Source: Rhizopus sp. PT2906 (Eukaryota > Mucoromycota > Mucoromycetes > Mucorales > Rhizopodaceae). Taken from it: a DNA stretch of 64,000 bases. Below are positions 32,601-45,012 of this stretch, piece after piece. The stretch is from NCBI GenBank assembly GCA_025529335.1, contig JAMYHX010000114.1:35050-99049 (forward strand), given 5' to 3'. Under the pieces are notes generated by a model. The model saw only the letters and a program-made list of their open reading frames with translations, searched no databases and was not told the DNA's origin. The position numbers and the translations under genes are program-made. Numbering within the stretch: the stretch's first letter is position 1; each line of letters opens with the position of its first letter.

Positions 32601-34869
32601 GCTTAACACAATGAGCAAAAAGAATAAGAAATGTGGAAGTCGAATGTTTACCTCAAAAATTAAGTACAACAAGTAGTTTGTCTTTTCCTTTTTAAAAAGA
32701 ATTCTATACTGATATTTTATGTAACTTCAAATCTGTATACCTCAGATAGAAATTAAAATGCTTTTGAAGAATACTATATTAATAAATACGTATTTATTAA
32801 GAAGCGAATTTAAAGGAGTTCAATACGAATTATGCCTTTGTTACTTGAGTGTTGCTATGCTATCATCAAGCAGCTAGTTTTACTCTATACTTAAATTTAT
32901 AAAATACTCTCTTTTTATGTCTTACATTCCTAGAATATTACCTTCATAGTTTTGATATAAATATTTCGAAAGGTGTAAAAGAAGTAATTGTTATATCTCA
33001 AATTATTGTATACTATCTATGCTAATAACAGATAAAGTGTCAAATATATGTACACTCAAGTTGAAATGAGTCTAAAGAGTATAGTAATGCAACCCATGGC
33101 AAAAGGATATTCTATTCACATTACAAAAATAACTTTATATTTTAATAAAACAAACAATAACAAAGGCTTATACTCAACAGAAAAAAAACTTTTCCTTGAC
33201 CGCTTTCTTCAATTCTCGTTGCTTTATATAAATTGTAATAAATGTGTAAATATGCTTTGTATCCAAAAATTGTATAATTTACTATATGTTTTAGAAAAGA
33301 CTGACGACAGCTGTAGCGTATTGTATTTTACTAAAAAGCTATGGTAAAAAAAATTAAATAGTTTTAATATCCATGTTTTATAAATATAGATCACCAGATT
33401 CTGATATATGGTTAAATTAATAATACACAAGTGAACTTTAAGAGATGATAAAGAGTAATATCATTTTCAAAAAGCTAAAACGTATTCTTCCAAGAGTGCA
33501 TGCTGTAAGCTTTAAAAATACATGCCCCTTATTGAGGAACCAGGTATTCATCTGGAATGATGTGGGGTGATGTGTGTCTAAGAATATAGGGGAGAGAAAG
33601 GCAAGTATTGATCAATAAAGGAACGTGTCATATTGCCCTATAAATATATCATCTTATCATATAAAATTGATTTTTTAATACAGCAGACTGACTATAAGAC
33701 ACGTTATTATTATATAACACTACATGCTCAATCCTCATTGGGGATGATGATAATGTAAATTTATTATTTGAATGGAAAATAGAGGATGGTTCAGGCTTCC
33801 AGTGTTTTTGTAAAATTAATAGTACAATTCTTGTAATGAAAGAATGGTGTTTTTATCAAAATACATTAAATCAGTTATTTATATCTTTTCAAACCGGTAG
33901 TGTGACAAGCTATCGTTTGAGATAACAATAGAGCTGAAATTAAGCTACATTGCTCATCGATACTTGATACATTACTAGACGAAACAATGATTAAAGCATA
34001 TAATTCTCCTGTTTGCATATAAAATAACGCTGTAATATTCTCTCGGCATAATCCATGATAAAGCGATTGTATAGCTGTATTTCTTCTTTTGTTACCAACT
34101 TATACCACATAATAGCTCAATAACCCAAACCGCTCTTGATAGCGCATTTTTCTTTCTCCAGCAAAACTTCATTTGTGCCCAAATTCTTTATTTTAATCAC
34201 CAATAGAACCATTGGATGTTTATTTAAAAAAGAAGAGGGCAAGATAATTAGAGAAGTAAGTAATACAAGTATTAAAATTAAGGTTATCCAGCAAGAACTT
34301 TCCATGTTTTTAAACCACGTCAAAGGCTAACATGAAAAAATATCACTAAATGTGATAATACTGAGTTTTTTTTATCACTGCTAACTCGAGGATTCAGTGT
34401 GAGCCTTGGAAATAGTAATACATGGTAAAAGCAGTGATTAGAGCGGTTTGTGCTTTAGGACATGACAATAAATGGCAAAAATGATACATGTATATAGTGT
34501 GTACTGTACATATGAAAGAACGGTCACTTGGGAGTTATTATTTCCATAACAATTGGCACTGCATATCATAACGAAAATGATACCACAGGATTCCCTTAAT
34601 GCATTCAATTGAATAAAGCTACTAGAGTAATTTCTTATTTTCTATGAGAAGAAACAAGTTACCTTAATCACTTCAATACTTATCCAGAATGATCTAAAGC
34701 CACTCGAATAAAAGTATGCAGCTTATCAATAAATTCATGTAATGCATTACAGCTATTTTTCTGATCAAAACGCTAAATGCCCGAACCATGCTAAATTCAC
34801 TCTCCGTCGTCTATTATTTGAACTCGGCTGTACCTCTCTTTTTTTTTCTTTACTTTTTTACTTATAATA
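28561..34869. other. Large gene-poor AT-rich stretch
   Basis: Over 6 kb holds no convincing gene. Long homopolymers occur at about 29046-29067 (T) and 29627-29657 (A). Weak, broken frames lie at 30313-30513, about 30560-30775 and 30926-31201; the second has a gene-like composition (SALEAHILLALLAHSAQSSL) but no start, family or splice context. A solo LTR sits at 31612-31854. The rest shows only AT-rich low-complexity sequence. Confidence 0.5.
31612..31854 (+). mobile_element. Solo LTR with 5-bp target duplication
   Basis: A 243-bp element begins TGTAGCATGCACG. It is flanked by AAAAC on both sides (31607-31611 and 31855-31859), a perfect 5-bp target duplication. It carries TTTAAATACCTCAG (TATA-like) and an AATAAATA poly(A)-type signal. 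It aligns along its length with the element at 63623-63869, including GAGTTGAA, GGTCAACTC and CAGTCTCAT blocks. No internal retrotransposon genes are adjacent. Confidence 0.75.
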
Positions 34870-35975
34870 ATGTCTGATCATGAAGATGTTGATGCACTCT
34901 TTGAAGATGATCCTGGACCATTAGAAGAAGTCATTGACGAAGATGATGCAGAAGATCTCAAATTAGATCAGGCAGAAAACAAAGTTTGGCTCGTCAAAGT
35001 AAAGATTAGACAATGAAGAAGAGAATTTGTTAATGTCTTTCATGAACAATAGGTTCCAAGGTTTCTTTCCGAAATGTGGAAGAAGATTGATCAAGAAAAT
35101 GTGAGATTAGGAAGTGTTCGTATATATAAAGACAGGTAAAGTGTATACAACCTGAGTGTTTTCAAAATATAAGCAAACTCTCTTACCATATTTTATGCTA
35201 GTGCACAGCAAGGAAAATCAAGTGTGAGTCTTATAAAGCATATCATTCGCTTATATCTCATATAATCTTCTTAGGTATCTCTTGTCTTGCCAGATAATGA
35301 AACAACAGCGACTATCCCAAAAGAGTACAGTATCAATTTCATATCAACAGACGTGCAAAACAAGTTTGTATTTTCACAATCAGACCACGGCAAGGCAATC
35401 AGTGGCACAGTGTATCATGAAGGAGTAGCTGTGCCTACAGAAACGAATGCATACAGAAACATTATGAGAAAGAGAGTGATGGAAGCAGGCACACCACAGA
35501 GAACGACACAGGTTCTTGGACAGAACAATCAGCCGATTTTTGTACCAGGAGCAAGCAGTACAGTCCCAACAAGCGATTTCGCAGACTTTGTTGTAAGTTT
35601 CTTTGATGACCATTATTTCATTTGCTAACCTACTCCATGTAGCAATCCAAAAAACCAAGACTCGACAAAGAAAAAGCAACACGTATGCCCAGAAACGAAC
35701 TTATGGATTTATTATTTGCGGCATTTGACAGATACCCCTACTGGTCATTTAAGGGTATTTTGGAAGAAACAAAGCAACCCAGCCAATACTTGAAGGAAAT
35801 ACTCAATGAAATTTGTATCTTAAACAAGAGAGGGCCTTATGCTGGTAATTATCAATTGAAACCAGAATTCAAGCAGAGGCTTTCCGCAGCTGAAAAACAG
35901 AATGCGGTAGAGAAATCACCAGAAGAGGCTACATCAAGTGAAGATGAAGAATTCATGGAGGATGTGAAATTGTAA
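34870..35975 (+). CDS. Transcription initiation factor TFIIF beta subunit (RAP30/TFG2)
   Basis: Five exons (34870-34998, 35053-35135, 35202-35223, 35275-35592, 35643-35975) give 294 aa. An acidic N-terminus leads to the conserved KVWLVKVPRFLSEMWKKI dimerisation-domain start. The C-terminal winged helix reads RNELMDLLFAAFDRYPYWSF, then LKEILNEICILNKRGPYAGNY, with the family's usual end. TFIIF beta escorts RNA polymerase II to promoters and supports early elongation. The third exon is a 22-nt microexon, and its donor is GTGAGT. An acidic tail (ATSSEDEEFMEDVKL) ends the protein. Confidence 0.93.
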
Positions 35976-36336
35976 TGGATTTGAAATGAAAGAAAGGAAA
36001 GAAGGACAGTCTTGTTCGATAATAAAGTCTATAATTATCAAAACATAGTCTCTAAAGTAAAGTGTATTTTTTGTTAAAGAGAACTGTAAAATGAGTCTTT
36101 TTGAATGTTGAAAATGTACAGAATGATAACGAAATAAAGGATATCTTTTATCATTTTTTTCATATAATAAACATGATACTTCCCAAACAAACAATATGCA
36201 TATACTTATATACATATATAATACATTTTCATTGGATAAAAGACTGTACAATCTTTATGCAACATCAAAACCTTTTTTTTTTGCTTTTTGTCTTATTTCT
36301 CCTTTTTTTTTTGAAGATAAAAAATTTGAATTAAAG

Positions 36337-37163
36337 ATGGATATTTATGATACAACGGATGCAGAACATAGTTTAATAGATGAAGAAGGAAACAACAATT
36401 ATGATGCAGTGATTAAAAGTTGGTTTACTATAATAAAAAGCGATCTAAATTAGTTACTCATTCCTCTTCAGAAATCATTGATGATTTATTCTCTTATGAT
36501 GATGTAAAAAGAAAGCATATACTAGACCATTATTATTTGCCAAATGCTACATTTGTATCTCCCATCCTGAAATCATCTGGAGTTCATAATATAAAACAGT
36601 AAGGAGAAAAGAAAGAAGGAAGCAGTCTAACTTTTTTTACAAAAAAAACAAAGCATTTTTCTAGTTTGGAAGATGCTAAACAAGATACCACCTACGATAA
36701 ACAACATTTGCTTCAACGGAAAGACTTGTGTCGTATTTTTAGAACAGACGCTATGTCCAAGAATGTTCCCATATATCAAAGTACAACTACCAGTAACAGT
36801 CATATTAGAGTTTAGAGAGACAGACAAAGATAGTGGATTATTAAAGATTGAAGCACATGAAGAACACTGGACAGTGGAAGGTGCATATTGAAATAATGTT
36901 CTCTATGGTTATAATAACAACAAACATTAGGCATCATCAGCACAATACCTATTCTCTCATTTTGGTATGATCGTATTGTTCGGACCATGTTTGGCAAATT
37001 ACTGACTGCAACGGGTGAAGCTGTTTATACTGCAACTGAAACTGCGAGTTTACTCGTTCAACGAAGTAAAGAGATTGAAGAAGCAAGAAGAAGGCTGGAA
37101 TTAGACAAGAAAGGCCAAGAAGAGCCTTCCATCTTATTGACATTAAAACATTCTTGCCCTTAA
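36337..37163 (+). CDS. SigF-like NTF2-fold protein
   Basis: Four exons (36337-36418, 36472-36598, 36654-36880, 36931-37163) give 222 aa. The order of elements matches the fungal SigF-like NTF2-like domain: a helix ending RKHILDHYYLPNATFVSP, then HIFLVWKMLNKIPPTI, then CVVFLEQTLCPRMFPY, then VILEFRE and an Ile/Trp/Tyr stretch (ILSFWYDRIVR). A basic C-terminal helix follows (EIEEARRRLE). The family has no firm biochemical role. Introns of 53, 55 and 50 nt have good branch-point and acceptor signals, except that the third donor is GTGCAT. Confidence 0.65.
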
Positions 37164-37220
37164 GTACCTAATCTATTTTTTTTTTTTTTTTTATTCAATA
37201 AATACATACAATCTGTTCTT

Positions 37221-37661
37221 TTAACCTAAAAAGTGAATACAGAAACCATGTAAAAGAATGGAGCAAACGACAAAATCAGCAAAGGCTCTAATATCAAATT
37301 TGATTTAATAAATGCATTGTATTTTTTGTTTTCTACCTTTCTGGTGATATCGTCTGAAATATTTCCTTATTGTCAGGATTAGTTTGAATGCGTAAGTTAG
37401 CTAATGCATATTCGCGTCAATAACTGTTTGATAAAGAATAATAATGTAAATACCAGCAAGAACAAAGCTTCCAACAGTTGAGATGAAGCCACCGAGGAAA
37501 GCGTTATATGGAAATGTACCAACCATCAGCATATAAATAAATTGAAAAATGCCAGTGAATAGTATATAAACAAGGTATATATCAATAAGCTTTAAGCTGT
37601 TGGGTGTATCTTTATGATATGCTGTAATAAACTTTTTGGTAGCTGCACTTAATCCTTCCAT
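37221..37661 (-). CDS. OST2: Oligosaccharyltransferase subunit DAD1/OST2
   Basis: Three exons (37454-37661, 37337-37400, 37221-37287) give 112 aa, the usual family length. Hallmarks are [49 protein letters not shown] and the final SPERAFADFV block. The protein spans the ER membrane three times and is an essential subunit of the complex that transfers N-glycans to nascent proteins. It converges with the SigF-like gene, with only 57 bp between stops. Confidence 0.95.
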
Positions 37662-38131
37662 TTTGAGTGTATATAAAAAAGAAAGAGAGATACAGAGAGA
37701 GATACCGAAAAGAGCAACTCATATTCTATAGTTGAAGTTCAGCCAATGAAATACAGTAGAGTGAGGCAAGCGAGTGTTTTATTAAAAGCTAAATTATATG
37801 ATCATATACTACAATGGACTATGCTATTGAGACTACAAAGGGAGCATATTATCAAGATATATGATTCCTAAGTGTAGTTTTTCGAAATAGGGTTGAATCA
37901 TCATATCACAAAACATAGTGATTATAAGCAATGTGATGATCAAGGGAGTATATTAGAACAGTCCCCTTTTACAAGTAAAGCCTCTGAATACCATAGTAAA
38001 AAGACTAGTTTATATATAGTATTTGATGTATTTGAATGATTTGCTGTGTCTTTAATTATAAAAGAAAAACTTTTGAATAGTCTCAATTTGACACTTTCAA
38101 CATAATTTGAACAAGATTATTTATTCAGAAA
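37662..38131. other. Intergenic, no gene seen
   Basis: Promoter side of OST2 and 3' flank of the epsilon-COP gene. AT-rich; nothing recognised. Confidence 0.4.
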
Positions 38132-39198
38132 TTACGCAGAGTCCACCAAAGCGTAACGAGATGCACAACGGTCAAATAGACTCGACTTCAAATCAAGTTC
38201 CTGCAAATAAGGATGCTGTGGTGCAACTTCTCTCAATTGACTATATAAAGTGTTATTCATTGTCTCCTATTGTCTACAATATACACGCGCTTTACCTAGT
38301 ATAGCGGGTGATCACTTCTTGAGATTTTCCAGTTAAAGTAGCACATGTGATCAGATTGATAAGTGTCTCTGGGTTATCACTATCCTTATTCTGTGCTTCT
38401 AATAGTAAACTCTCTGCTTCAGGGTATCTACCTAATGCGAGATTCGCTGCAGCTTGTCCATTCAACACTTTCACTGTCTGAGCTGTGTTTGATTGAGCAA
38501 ACTCTTCATAGATATAATATGCTTCTTGATATTTCTCTCCTCCCTTTGGATAAATGATTATCAATTTGTTCTTCCGTTCTTATATAATAACTTACAATTC
38601 GAAGATCTACCCAAGCTTCCATCAGTTGCAATAATAAAGCATCTTCAGCCCAACTCTTGACACTTGCAACTTCATTTCTAGCCAAGTCTAAACGGTCTAG
38701 TTGAAGATAAATTTGTACAGCTAAAGCAGAACTGAATATGTATATAAGTTATAGTCATTTCATAGTATGTTTGCATAAATACCATTCCAACTTCTTTTGT
38801 CTAGAGTGAAGAACTCTCAGAGCATCTTCAAAACGGCCTGCTTGTACCAAAATGGAAGCAATGACGACTTGAACAACAGAGTTGATACGATTGGAACCTT
38901 CTTCAAGTAAAGCCATAGCCTTTTGTACATGTTCATCTACATTCTTTTGCTTATCTGACAAAAATGAAGCAAGCAACTTGATGGCCTTTAAAGGTGCTTC
39001 TTCAGAAGAACCAATATCATTGATGACCAAGTTGTATTTGCCTTGAGCCACATAAGAGCGATACAGATAAGTCTGTGCCTCTAATTTGGCCTCTGGCGAG
39101 TAAATGCCTTTGGTTGAACTGACTTCATTTATGACAGCTTGATAATTTCCAAGCGCGAAGAGGTTGCGAATGCCAAACAAGATTGATTCTTCATCCAT
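38132..39198 (-). CDS. SEC28: Coatomer epsilon subunit (epsilon-COP)
   Basis: Four exons (38783-39198, 38596-38731, 38296-38543, 38132-38240) give 302 aa. TPR-type helices fit epsilon-COP throughout: NLFALGNYQAVINE, YLYRSYVAQGKYNLV, LECSALAVQIYLQLDRLDLA, AYYIYEEFA, and ALGRYPEAESLLLEAQNKD. The end reads SLFDRCASRY. The subunit stabilises alpha-COP in the COPI coat, which buds retrograde vesicles from the Golgi. It shares the early secretory pathway with COG3, OST2 and the YOP1-like gene in this window. Confidence 0.93.
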
Positions 39199-39423
39199 GA
39201 TGAAAAACTGAGCAAGAAAAAAATACGTGTTTTATTAAGAGTGAGAGCTACATAATTAAATTTGGTTGGTTGTGACTTAAAAGGAAATCCTGAGTAAAGT
39301 CTGTACTAAAGGAAAGACACTTTGTTTATGGAAATGAGAGTTGCTTAAATAAAAGAAGAGCTTCTTTAACTTTATATTATTTTGATCAAAGTTGAAGTGA
39401 AAATAGTATAGAAAATTCTTTTT

Positions 39424-40457
39424 TTATTCGTTAAAAATGTTATTGTTAGGACCAAATATGATTTGTGGTCTGCATGTTCTCTGAGGATTCTTTCGTCCAA
39501 TTTCTGTCAGTGCTTCAATATCTTCAGGATCCATCTTGAAATAGGTTAGATTGGCTACAATACGTGACTCTGTCGTAGACTTTGGAATAACGGCGTATCC
39601 TCTGTTGATACCATAGTTAAGTACAACTTGAACTGGTGTCTTGTTGTATTTTTCAGTGAGCTTAAGAACAGTGGGGTGCTCGAAAATATTGATCATATTG
39701 TTTCTGTAACCAGGGTTACCAAGTGGAGAATACGCGGTTAGCATAATGTTTTTCTTTTTGCAATATTCGACCAAATCTTCTTGAGGCAAGTAAGGATGAA
39801 GTTCAACTTGGTTGACAGCAGGAGGGATCTCACATTGGCTTAAAAGTTCTTCCAGCATGGGAATTGTAAAGTTAGATACACCTATTGAACGCGCCTTACC
39901 GCTCTTGGCAAGTTGTTCCATGGCTCTCCAAGTGTCAATAATAGGAACATTGGTTACTTCAGGATTGTCAATGTCTTTGAAGTCTTCAAATTCGTATCCT
40001 GTAAATTTCCAGGACATAGGGAAGTGCATCAAGTACAGATCAACATAATCTGTTTCCAAATTTTTCAAAGAGCGTTCAAATACAGGGCCGACATGTTGAG
40101 GTTCATGGAAATTCTGCCAGAGCTTGGTAGTAATGAACAATTCTTCGCGAGGAATACCGCTTTCTTTGATAGCCTTTGCTAATGAATCTTCTGTTTGATC
40201 TATATAAATATTTTTAGTATCTACTCACTCTATAAGAAGAGATTACTTACAGCTATAAGCCGTGTCAAAATGCTTATATCCAGCATTTAAAGCAATCTTG
40301 CTTGCGTGATAGACTTGTTCAGGCGCGTCATTACCACCAAAAGTACCAAAACCAATTAAAGGGAAATTGTAACCACTATTGAGCTAACCTCACAGAATGA
40401 ATATGTGATTTTGTCTTTTTTGATTCCTTTTACCTTGACTGATGGAATATCAGACAT
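39424..40457 (-). CDS. Aldo-keto reductase (AKR superfamily)
   Basis: Three exons (40434-40457, 40251-40383, 39424-40199) give 310 aa. The (beta/alpha)8 enzyme has the full catalytic tetrad in its usual positions: Asp48 and Tyr53 (HFDTAYSY), Lys78 (ITTKLW) and His111 (LYLMHFP). The signature VIPKSTTESRIVANL near the C-terminus binds NADPH phosphate. Such enzymes reduce aldehydes and sugars to alcohols. The upstream region has a three-copy 10-bp direct repeat and a short palindrome around TCTTCC/GGAAGA. Substrate is unknown. Confidence 0.93.
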
Positions 40458-40610
40458 GTTTAATAAAAGAAAAGGAACTGCGGATTTGATCTATTTATAA
40501 GCAGATGCCATTTATTTTGCAGTCCGAAATATTTTTCATTCGCGTAACAACATCTTCCCTCGGAAGAAGCAGGAGAGATATCTTTCCGAGGATGTTCTGA
40601 AAGTTAAAGT

Positions 40611-40640
40611 AACTGCTAAGCACTGCTAAGCACTGCTAAG
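40611..40640. repeat. Triplicated decamer in the AKR promoter
   Basis: A decamer ending ACTGCTAAG occurs three times head to tail about 155-185 bp before the aldo-keto reductase ATG. Two copies are CACTGCTAAG and the first is AACTGCTAAG. Nearby, TCTTCC and GGAAGA flank a 3-bp spacer, and CCTCGGAA recurs inverted as TTCCGAGG. Confidence 0.7.
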
Positions 40641-40691
40641 CAGTACTCTTTTTAGCCCAAAAGATCATTTTATTTTTACTCAAAAAAGTAC

Positions 40692-43150
40692 TTATTGCCA
40701 TCTATTTGCTTCACGGTTCCGTGATTTCATTTCGCGTTCATATTCCGCTGCTTCTTCCACTAGCTTCTTGTTTTTTGTAGAGTTCAATTTACGCTGAAGC
40801 CTGCTATAGCTATTTTCTGGTTTCTTTTTGATATCTATTAATGATGAAGATTTCTGATCTAGCGTCTTTCTTTGTCGTTTTCTACTAGAAGAAACTTTTT
40901 CTTGTCCACTTTGCTTCATTACATCTTCTTCAAGAAGTTCCCAGAGGTTATCCATTGCTTGATCATTATCGTTTTTGGTTTTTGAGCCACTTTGTTCCTT
41001 AGAACTTTCTGGATTGTTTGAAGAAGAATCTAATGGTCTGCCCAGCTCATCACGAGGAATGATTTTCCCGTGAAAGGGACATGTAACAAGATCTCTTCTT
41101 GGGCACAAGCCTCCGTTATGCAGAGGATGTCTACATGCCTAATGTGTATTAATGTGCCTAGTTTTTCAATAAGAATAGTAATAAATCTTACAGGTATCTC
41201 TTTCGGTCTTTCCGGTCTATAATATACAGCTCTTTTTCGGAGATTCTGTAGTAAATGATCTGGTAATTCATTGACACCTTCACCCACACCCATAAATCGA
41301 TGCGATCTCTCTGCAAGATGTTAGCTCAGTTCATTATATTCTTATATGCAAGTGTACCTATTCCACTGGTATTAAATTGAACATGCTCTTTGTCCCAGTA
41401 ATATAAATCATCTCCCCACTATAGAACACGTCAGTGCTGATTCCTCATTTGTTATCTTTATCTGTTACCTCAACAACAGGAGCAACTTTTAGTAACTCTG
41501 TCAACAAAATAAGTAAACGGATCTAAGTAATCTAATCAAACTTACCCTCTCGTTGTTCTTCTGCTTTTTGTTTTCCTTTATCCTTCTTCGCCACTCTAGA
41601 TCTGTATTCGAGTCAATTGATGGTTGCTTTTCATGACTAAGCACTTACTCGTCATTTGACATATCCTGTATAGGGCCAGCATATGTAGGATCTTCTGTCA
41701 TCGTCGGCTCATATGCTAATGGGAAAATACGTTGCAGGGGAGGTAGTTTCGCGCTGCTGTTTGCCTTTGTCTCTCTTGCATCGGCAGCTTCTTTACGTAT
41801 ATCAACCTCTTCAAACTCCTCATCTGCAAACTCGTCATCTCTTTCGTCCAAGTCATCGAGCGTGCTTTGCCCACTCTTTATTTCGCGCTGATGCACTTCA
41901 ATTCCCAGTACCTTTGCCTTTCGAGATGCTTCAGTCATTTTTGCCTTTAAGTCAATTAGCTTTTTAATTAAGGCTTCCTTCTCTGCCTTATCATCAATGT
42001 CGAGCCTAATCAAGGTGTTTATCCATATATTCACTTGCTTTGTATGCTTTGTCTCTAGTACAGTATATGCTTCACGTAGCTGGTCAAAAATGATGCTGTT
42101 ATCCTGAGTTTCTTTTACATCTTCCATTAGTGAACTTTCTGATAGGTCAATGGTGATCTTGTACCGATTGGAGCCAAGACCATGGGATATGATGTTCTTT
42201 TTTTTTTTGTAAGATGAGATCAATCTCTGTAAAATAGATTACTTACATCTTTATAATTGTCATCAGCACGTTGTTTTGGTACAGTATCACCTCTTAGTAG
42301 CGCGTTAAAATCGATATCATCCTCTCCCTCTAGTATATTCTTGGGGACAAGTATATCAAAGCAACCGTCCATGGTATCCAAGTTATCATTGATAATGTCC
42401 AAATGATCATTCACATCTGCCTTTAATAATTCGTACCTATTTAATTGTAGGGCCTTTATCCTTGCCTACAGCACAAAAGTTAATTTGTAAATCAATCTTA
42501 AATAGAAAGCTATTTACGCTTTTATTCGCTTTATTTATATTATCTGCATGAATAGATGATAAGGAACTGCTTGCTTGATTATCATTCATATAGCCATTAT
42601 CCATTAAAAAGTCAAAGGAGATGCTAATTTGTCTATATATTTCGCCATATTTTATATACCAATTCTTGATGAGTGCAAGTGCATATTGCTTTAATTTGGC
42701 TGCGACCTGAGGAGGCGGTGGTAGTTTTCGATCATTGAATCCAACCACAAGTTGAACAAATACAGGAAAATCTTCGGTTAATAATTCTCTAAAAAGCTTT
42801 GATCTATCAAACAATTGTTCAATAAGTTGTAAAGACGAATAGCGAATCTATTATATTCAAAGTTGGTATGCTTTTTATCATATTCCAATTTACACACACA
42901 CACACACACCTGTGAATGGTTTTTATGTAATTGTGCCATGACATGAACAAATGCCACAGTGATGTAGTGATCTGACTTTTTACATGTTGCTTTTATCAAC
43001 TAAGACAAAAAAAAAAAACGCTATTCAATAAAAGTTGAATATGAACACTATTGTAATTACTTTTAGTTTCTTTTCGTCCAATATCCAGTTTCCCGTCTCG
43101 GTGATCTGTTTTATGAGCCCTGCCAGTTTCTCATCGACTTCTGGATTCAT
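40692..43150 (-). CDS. UV-stimulated scaffold protein A (UVSSA)
   Basis: Ten exons (43061-43150, 42910-42999, 42518-42847, 42247-42465, 41649-42196, 41546-41601, 41469-41497, 41358-41418, 41192-41310, 40692-41138) give 662 aa. The N-terminal VHS-like helical domain ([25 protein letters not shown]) and the C-terminal DUF2043 domain are both present. The latter has the [16 protein letters not shown] lead, [13 protein letters not shown], and a zinc motif in [16 protein letters not shown] followed by [16 protein letters not shown]. In animals UVSSA links stalled RNA polymerase II and CSA/CSB to TFIIH in transcription-coupled repair. One intron starts with a (GT)n run that forms its donor. The middle region is acidic and low-complexity. 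Confidence 0.93.
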
Positions 43151-44072
43151 GAAAAATAATAGTAAAAAAAGGGATCCGCAGCGTTTATAAATTTATGCAA
43201 AATCAAATAAGATGAAATGATTGGATAAAATCTATTCCTTTCATAGTTTGGTTTACATCATACGAGAAATCTACAGTAATAGAAGTCAGTTATCGGAATA
43301 TCATTAGAGAATGAAGCAGAGGAACATACTGATCAGGAAACTGTATTCATGGCAATAGAAAAGGATTGTCTTTGTAATACAGAAGGCGTCGTGTTTCTAC
43401 GTTTATACCGAAGAAGGTTACACCTTTGACGTAATAGAATCAATACAACCCAGCTGGTGGATATTGTCGGCCACAGAAAAATGTAAGCGGTTCGGGATGG
43501 CCACCTCCAATTGCCTCCATTCTACTTACGTGCATGTATAACACAATCATTAGCTCATTCAGAGCATACATTCTACTTTGCATTCCTTTATCGCATCTGA
43601 TAAGAATAGCTTATAATAATAATAATAACTATAATAGCTACTAGTATAACAATAACAACATAAGCATAAATAGTCACATTGGCCACATTTATCATACTGA
43701 CAGCATTAATATTCCCTATAAAACTCTCATACAAACTTAAGTTAATAATATTCAGCCCTTCTTTCTAAAGAACCTAATTCGCAAGCCATCGACTTAATGG
43801 CTTTTTAAAATAACAAACTGAATACAACACTATCCTCAACTGCGCTATTGCTGCTCGCATCTGTTTGCAGGCGCAATCCTTGTTAATAGCGTGAATGCCA
43901 TTCTTTTGAATACCATCGAACCGTATAGTCACGATTCGCTCACCAATACTCACTATGAGCAGCGCTTGACCAACTCACCATCATCTTTCCCATATAGCCC
44001 TGGCTTATATGACTTTTAAATATTTGCTTACTTTCCACCACTGGCGGCAAGAAACTCGTCCTTGGCACTAGA
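43151..44072. other. Gene-poor stretch
   Basis: The promoter side of the UVSSA gene runs into AT-rich DNA with a TAA/ATA microsatellite near 43613-43630. No gene was recognised. Confidence 0.4.
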
Positions 44073-44642
44073 TTGTGCAATATACTCGTCACATCAAGCA
44101 TGCGCTTGTACATACGCTCAGTCAGCCTTGTGCCTTCGACAACACACTTTTTGCCCTCACGAAATACGCGTGTGTTCCTTGACAAAGAATCCATCGATGC
44201 AGTAAGCCTGATGCAGATCAGCGATAATCTGGTGTCAGCGCAGACAATGCCAGTCCCCTATCAACTACGCCGATTTCGTTCCAAATTTCACAACCTGTCA
44301 ACTTACATCGAGTGCCGGGCGTTGTCATCACTGGTCTCGCGCCTTGAGTTACAATCTGCCACAATTTGAACTCTCTGTGACCAGGATTCCCTACAAACAA
44401 CGCCCTCGCAAGAAAAAATAGGGTCAATTCTGTTGCGTTCGATCGCTGTCGCCGCCGTGAGTCATGATGAAAGTGCTGTTTTGCATCTGAATGAAGTCGA
44501 AGACTTGGCCAAGATGGCGAAGGACTCGGCGATTGGCAAAATTTTGGTGAGCATCATTGATATCTTTGATCAGGGCACTCTCTTCGTGATCAAGAATCAA
44601 TGTCTGAACGCCAAGCTAACTGATCTTGCCGCTGCTGTCTAA
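44073..44642 (+). pseudogene. Degenerate gene block, family unknown
   Basis: Base composition rises here to clearly more GC than the surroundings. Two plus-strand frames (44073-44369 and 44433-44642) could be exons or frameshifted parts of one gene. The second ends with TAA-type stop TAA/TCTAA context at 44640-44642, followed about 50 bp later by AATAAAG as a possible poly(A) signal. The opposite strand is also open in places. The predicted segments (VEDLAKMAKDSAIGKILV and others) matched no family known to me. It is followed by an inverted-repeat element, so a transposon-derived origin is possible. Confidence 0.35.
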
Positions 44643-45012
44643 TATCATCTCCCGTAATTTTTGTTTTTTAATTCTCTGTTGTTTTAATTTTTGAATAAAG
44701 CGTGATCATGGCGTGTGATTGTTTGTCCTAAAAAAAGTAAATAATCTAATTATCTTCTCTTTTTGCGTCTTTTTACCAGTGACCTGGAAGCCAATAGCTG
44801 TGCGAATATTATATTTGTCCATTGAATCTGCAAAACATTGCTACTCGGTGGAAGTCCCCGACGACACCCAAGAGCGAAATATTATCACCAGCTTTAATTT
44901 CGCCATAGGCAGATGTGTACGCATATTCATATGATTAGTACATATCAATCTTATAGTTCGGGCGTTTTTTGTTGTTGGCTTCTTGTTCATCCAACATGAG
45001 CCCACCATTTAA

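Noticed and set aside
33048..33347. 99-codon plus-strand frame
   Set aside because: Composition is that expected from very AT-rich DNA (Asn, Lys, Tyr, Leu); no homology seen.
36409..36453. 33- to 35-nt introns in the SigF-like gene
   Set aside because: A 53-nt intron with TTACTCATTCCTCTTCAG acceptor keeps the frame and is of normal size.
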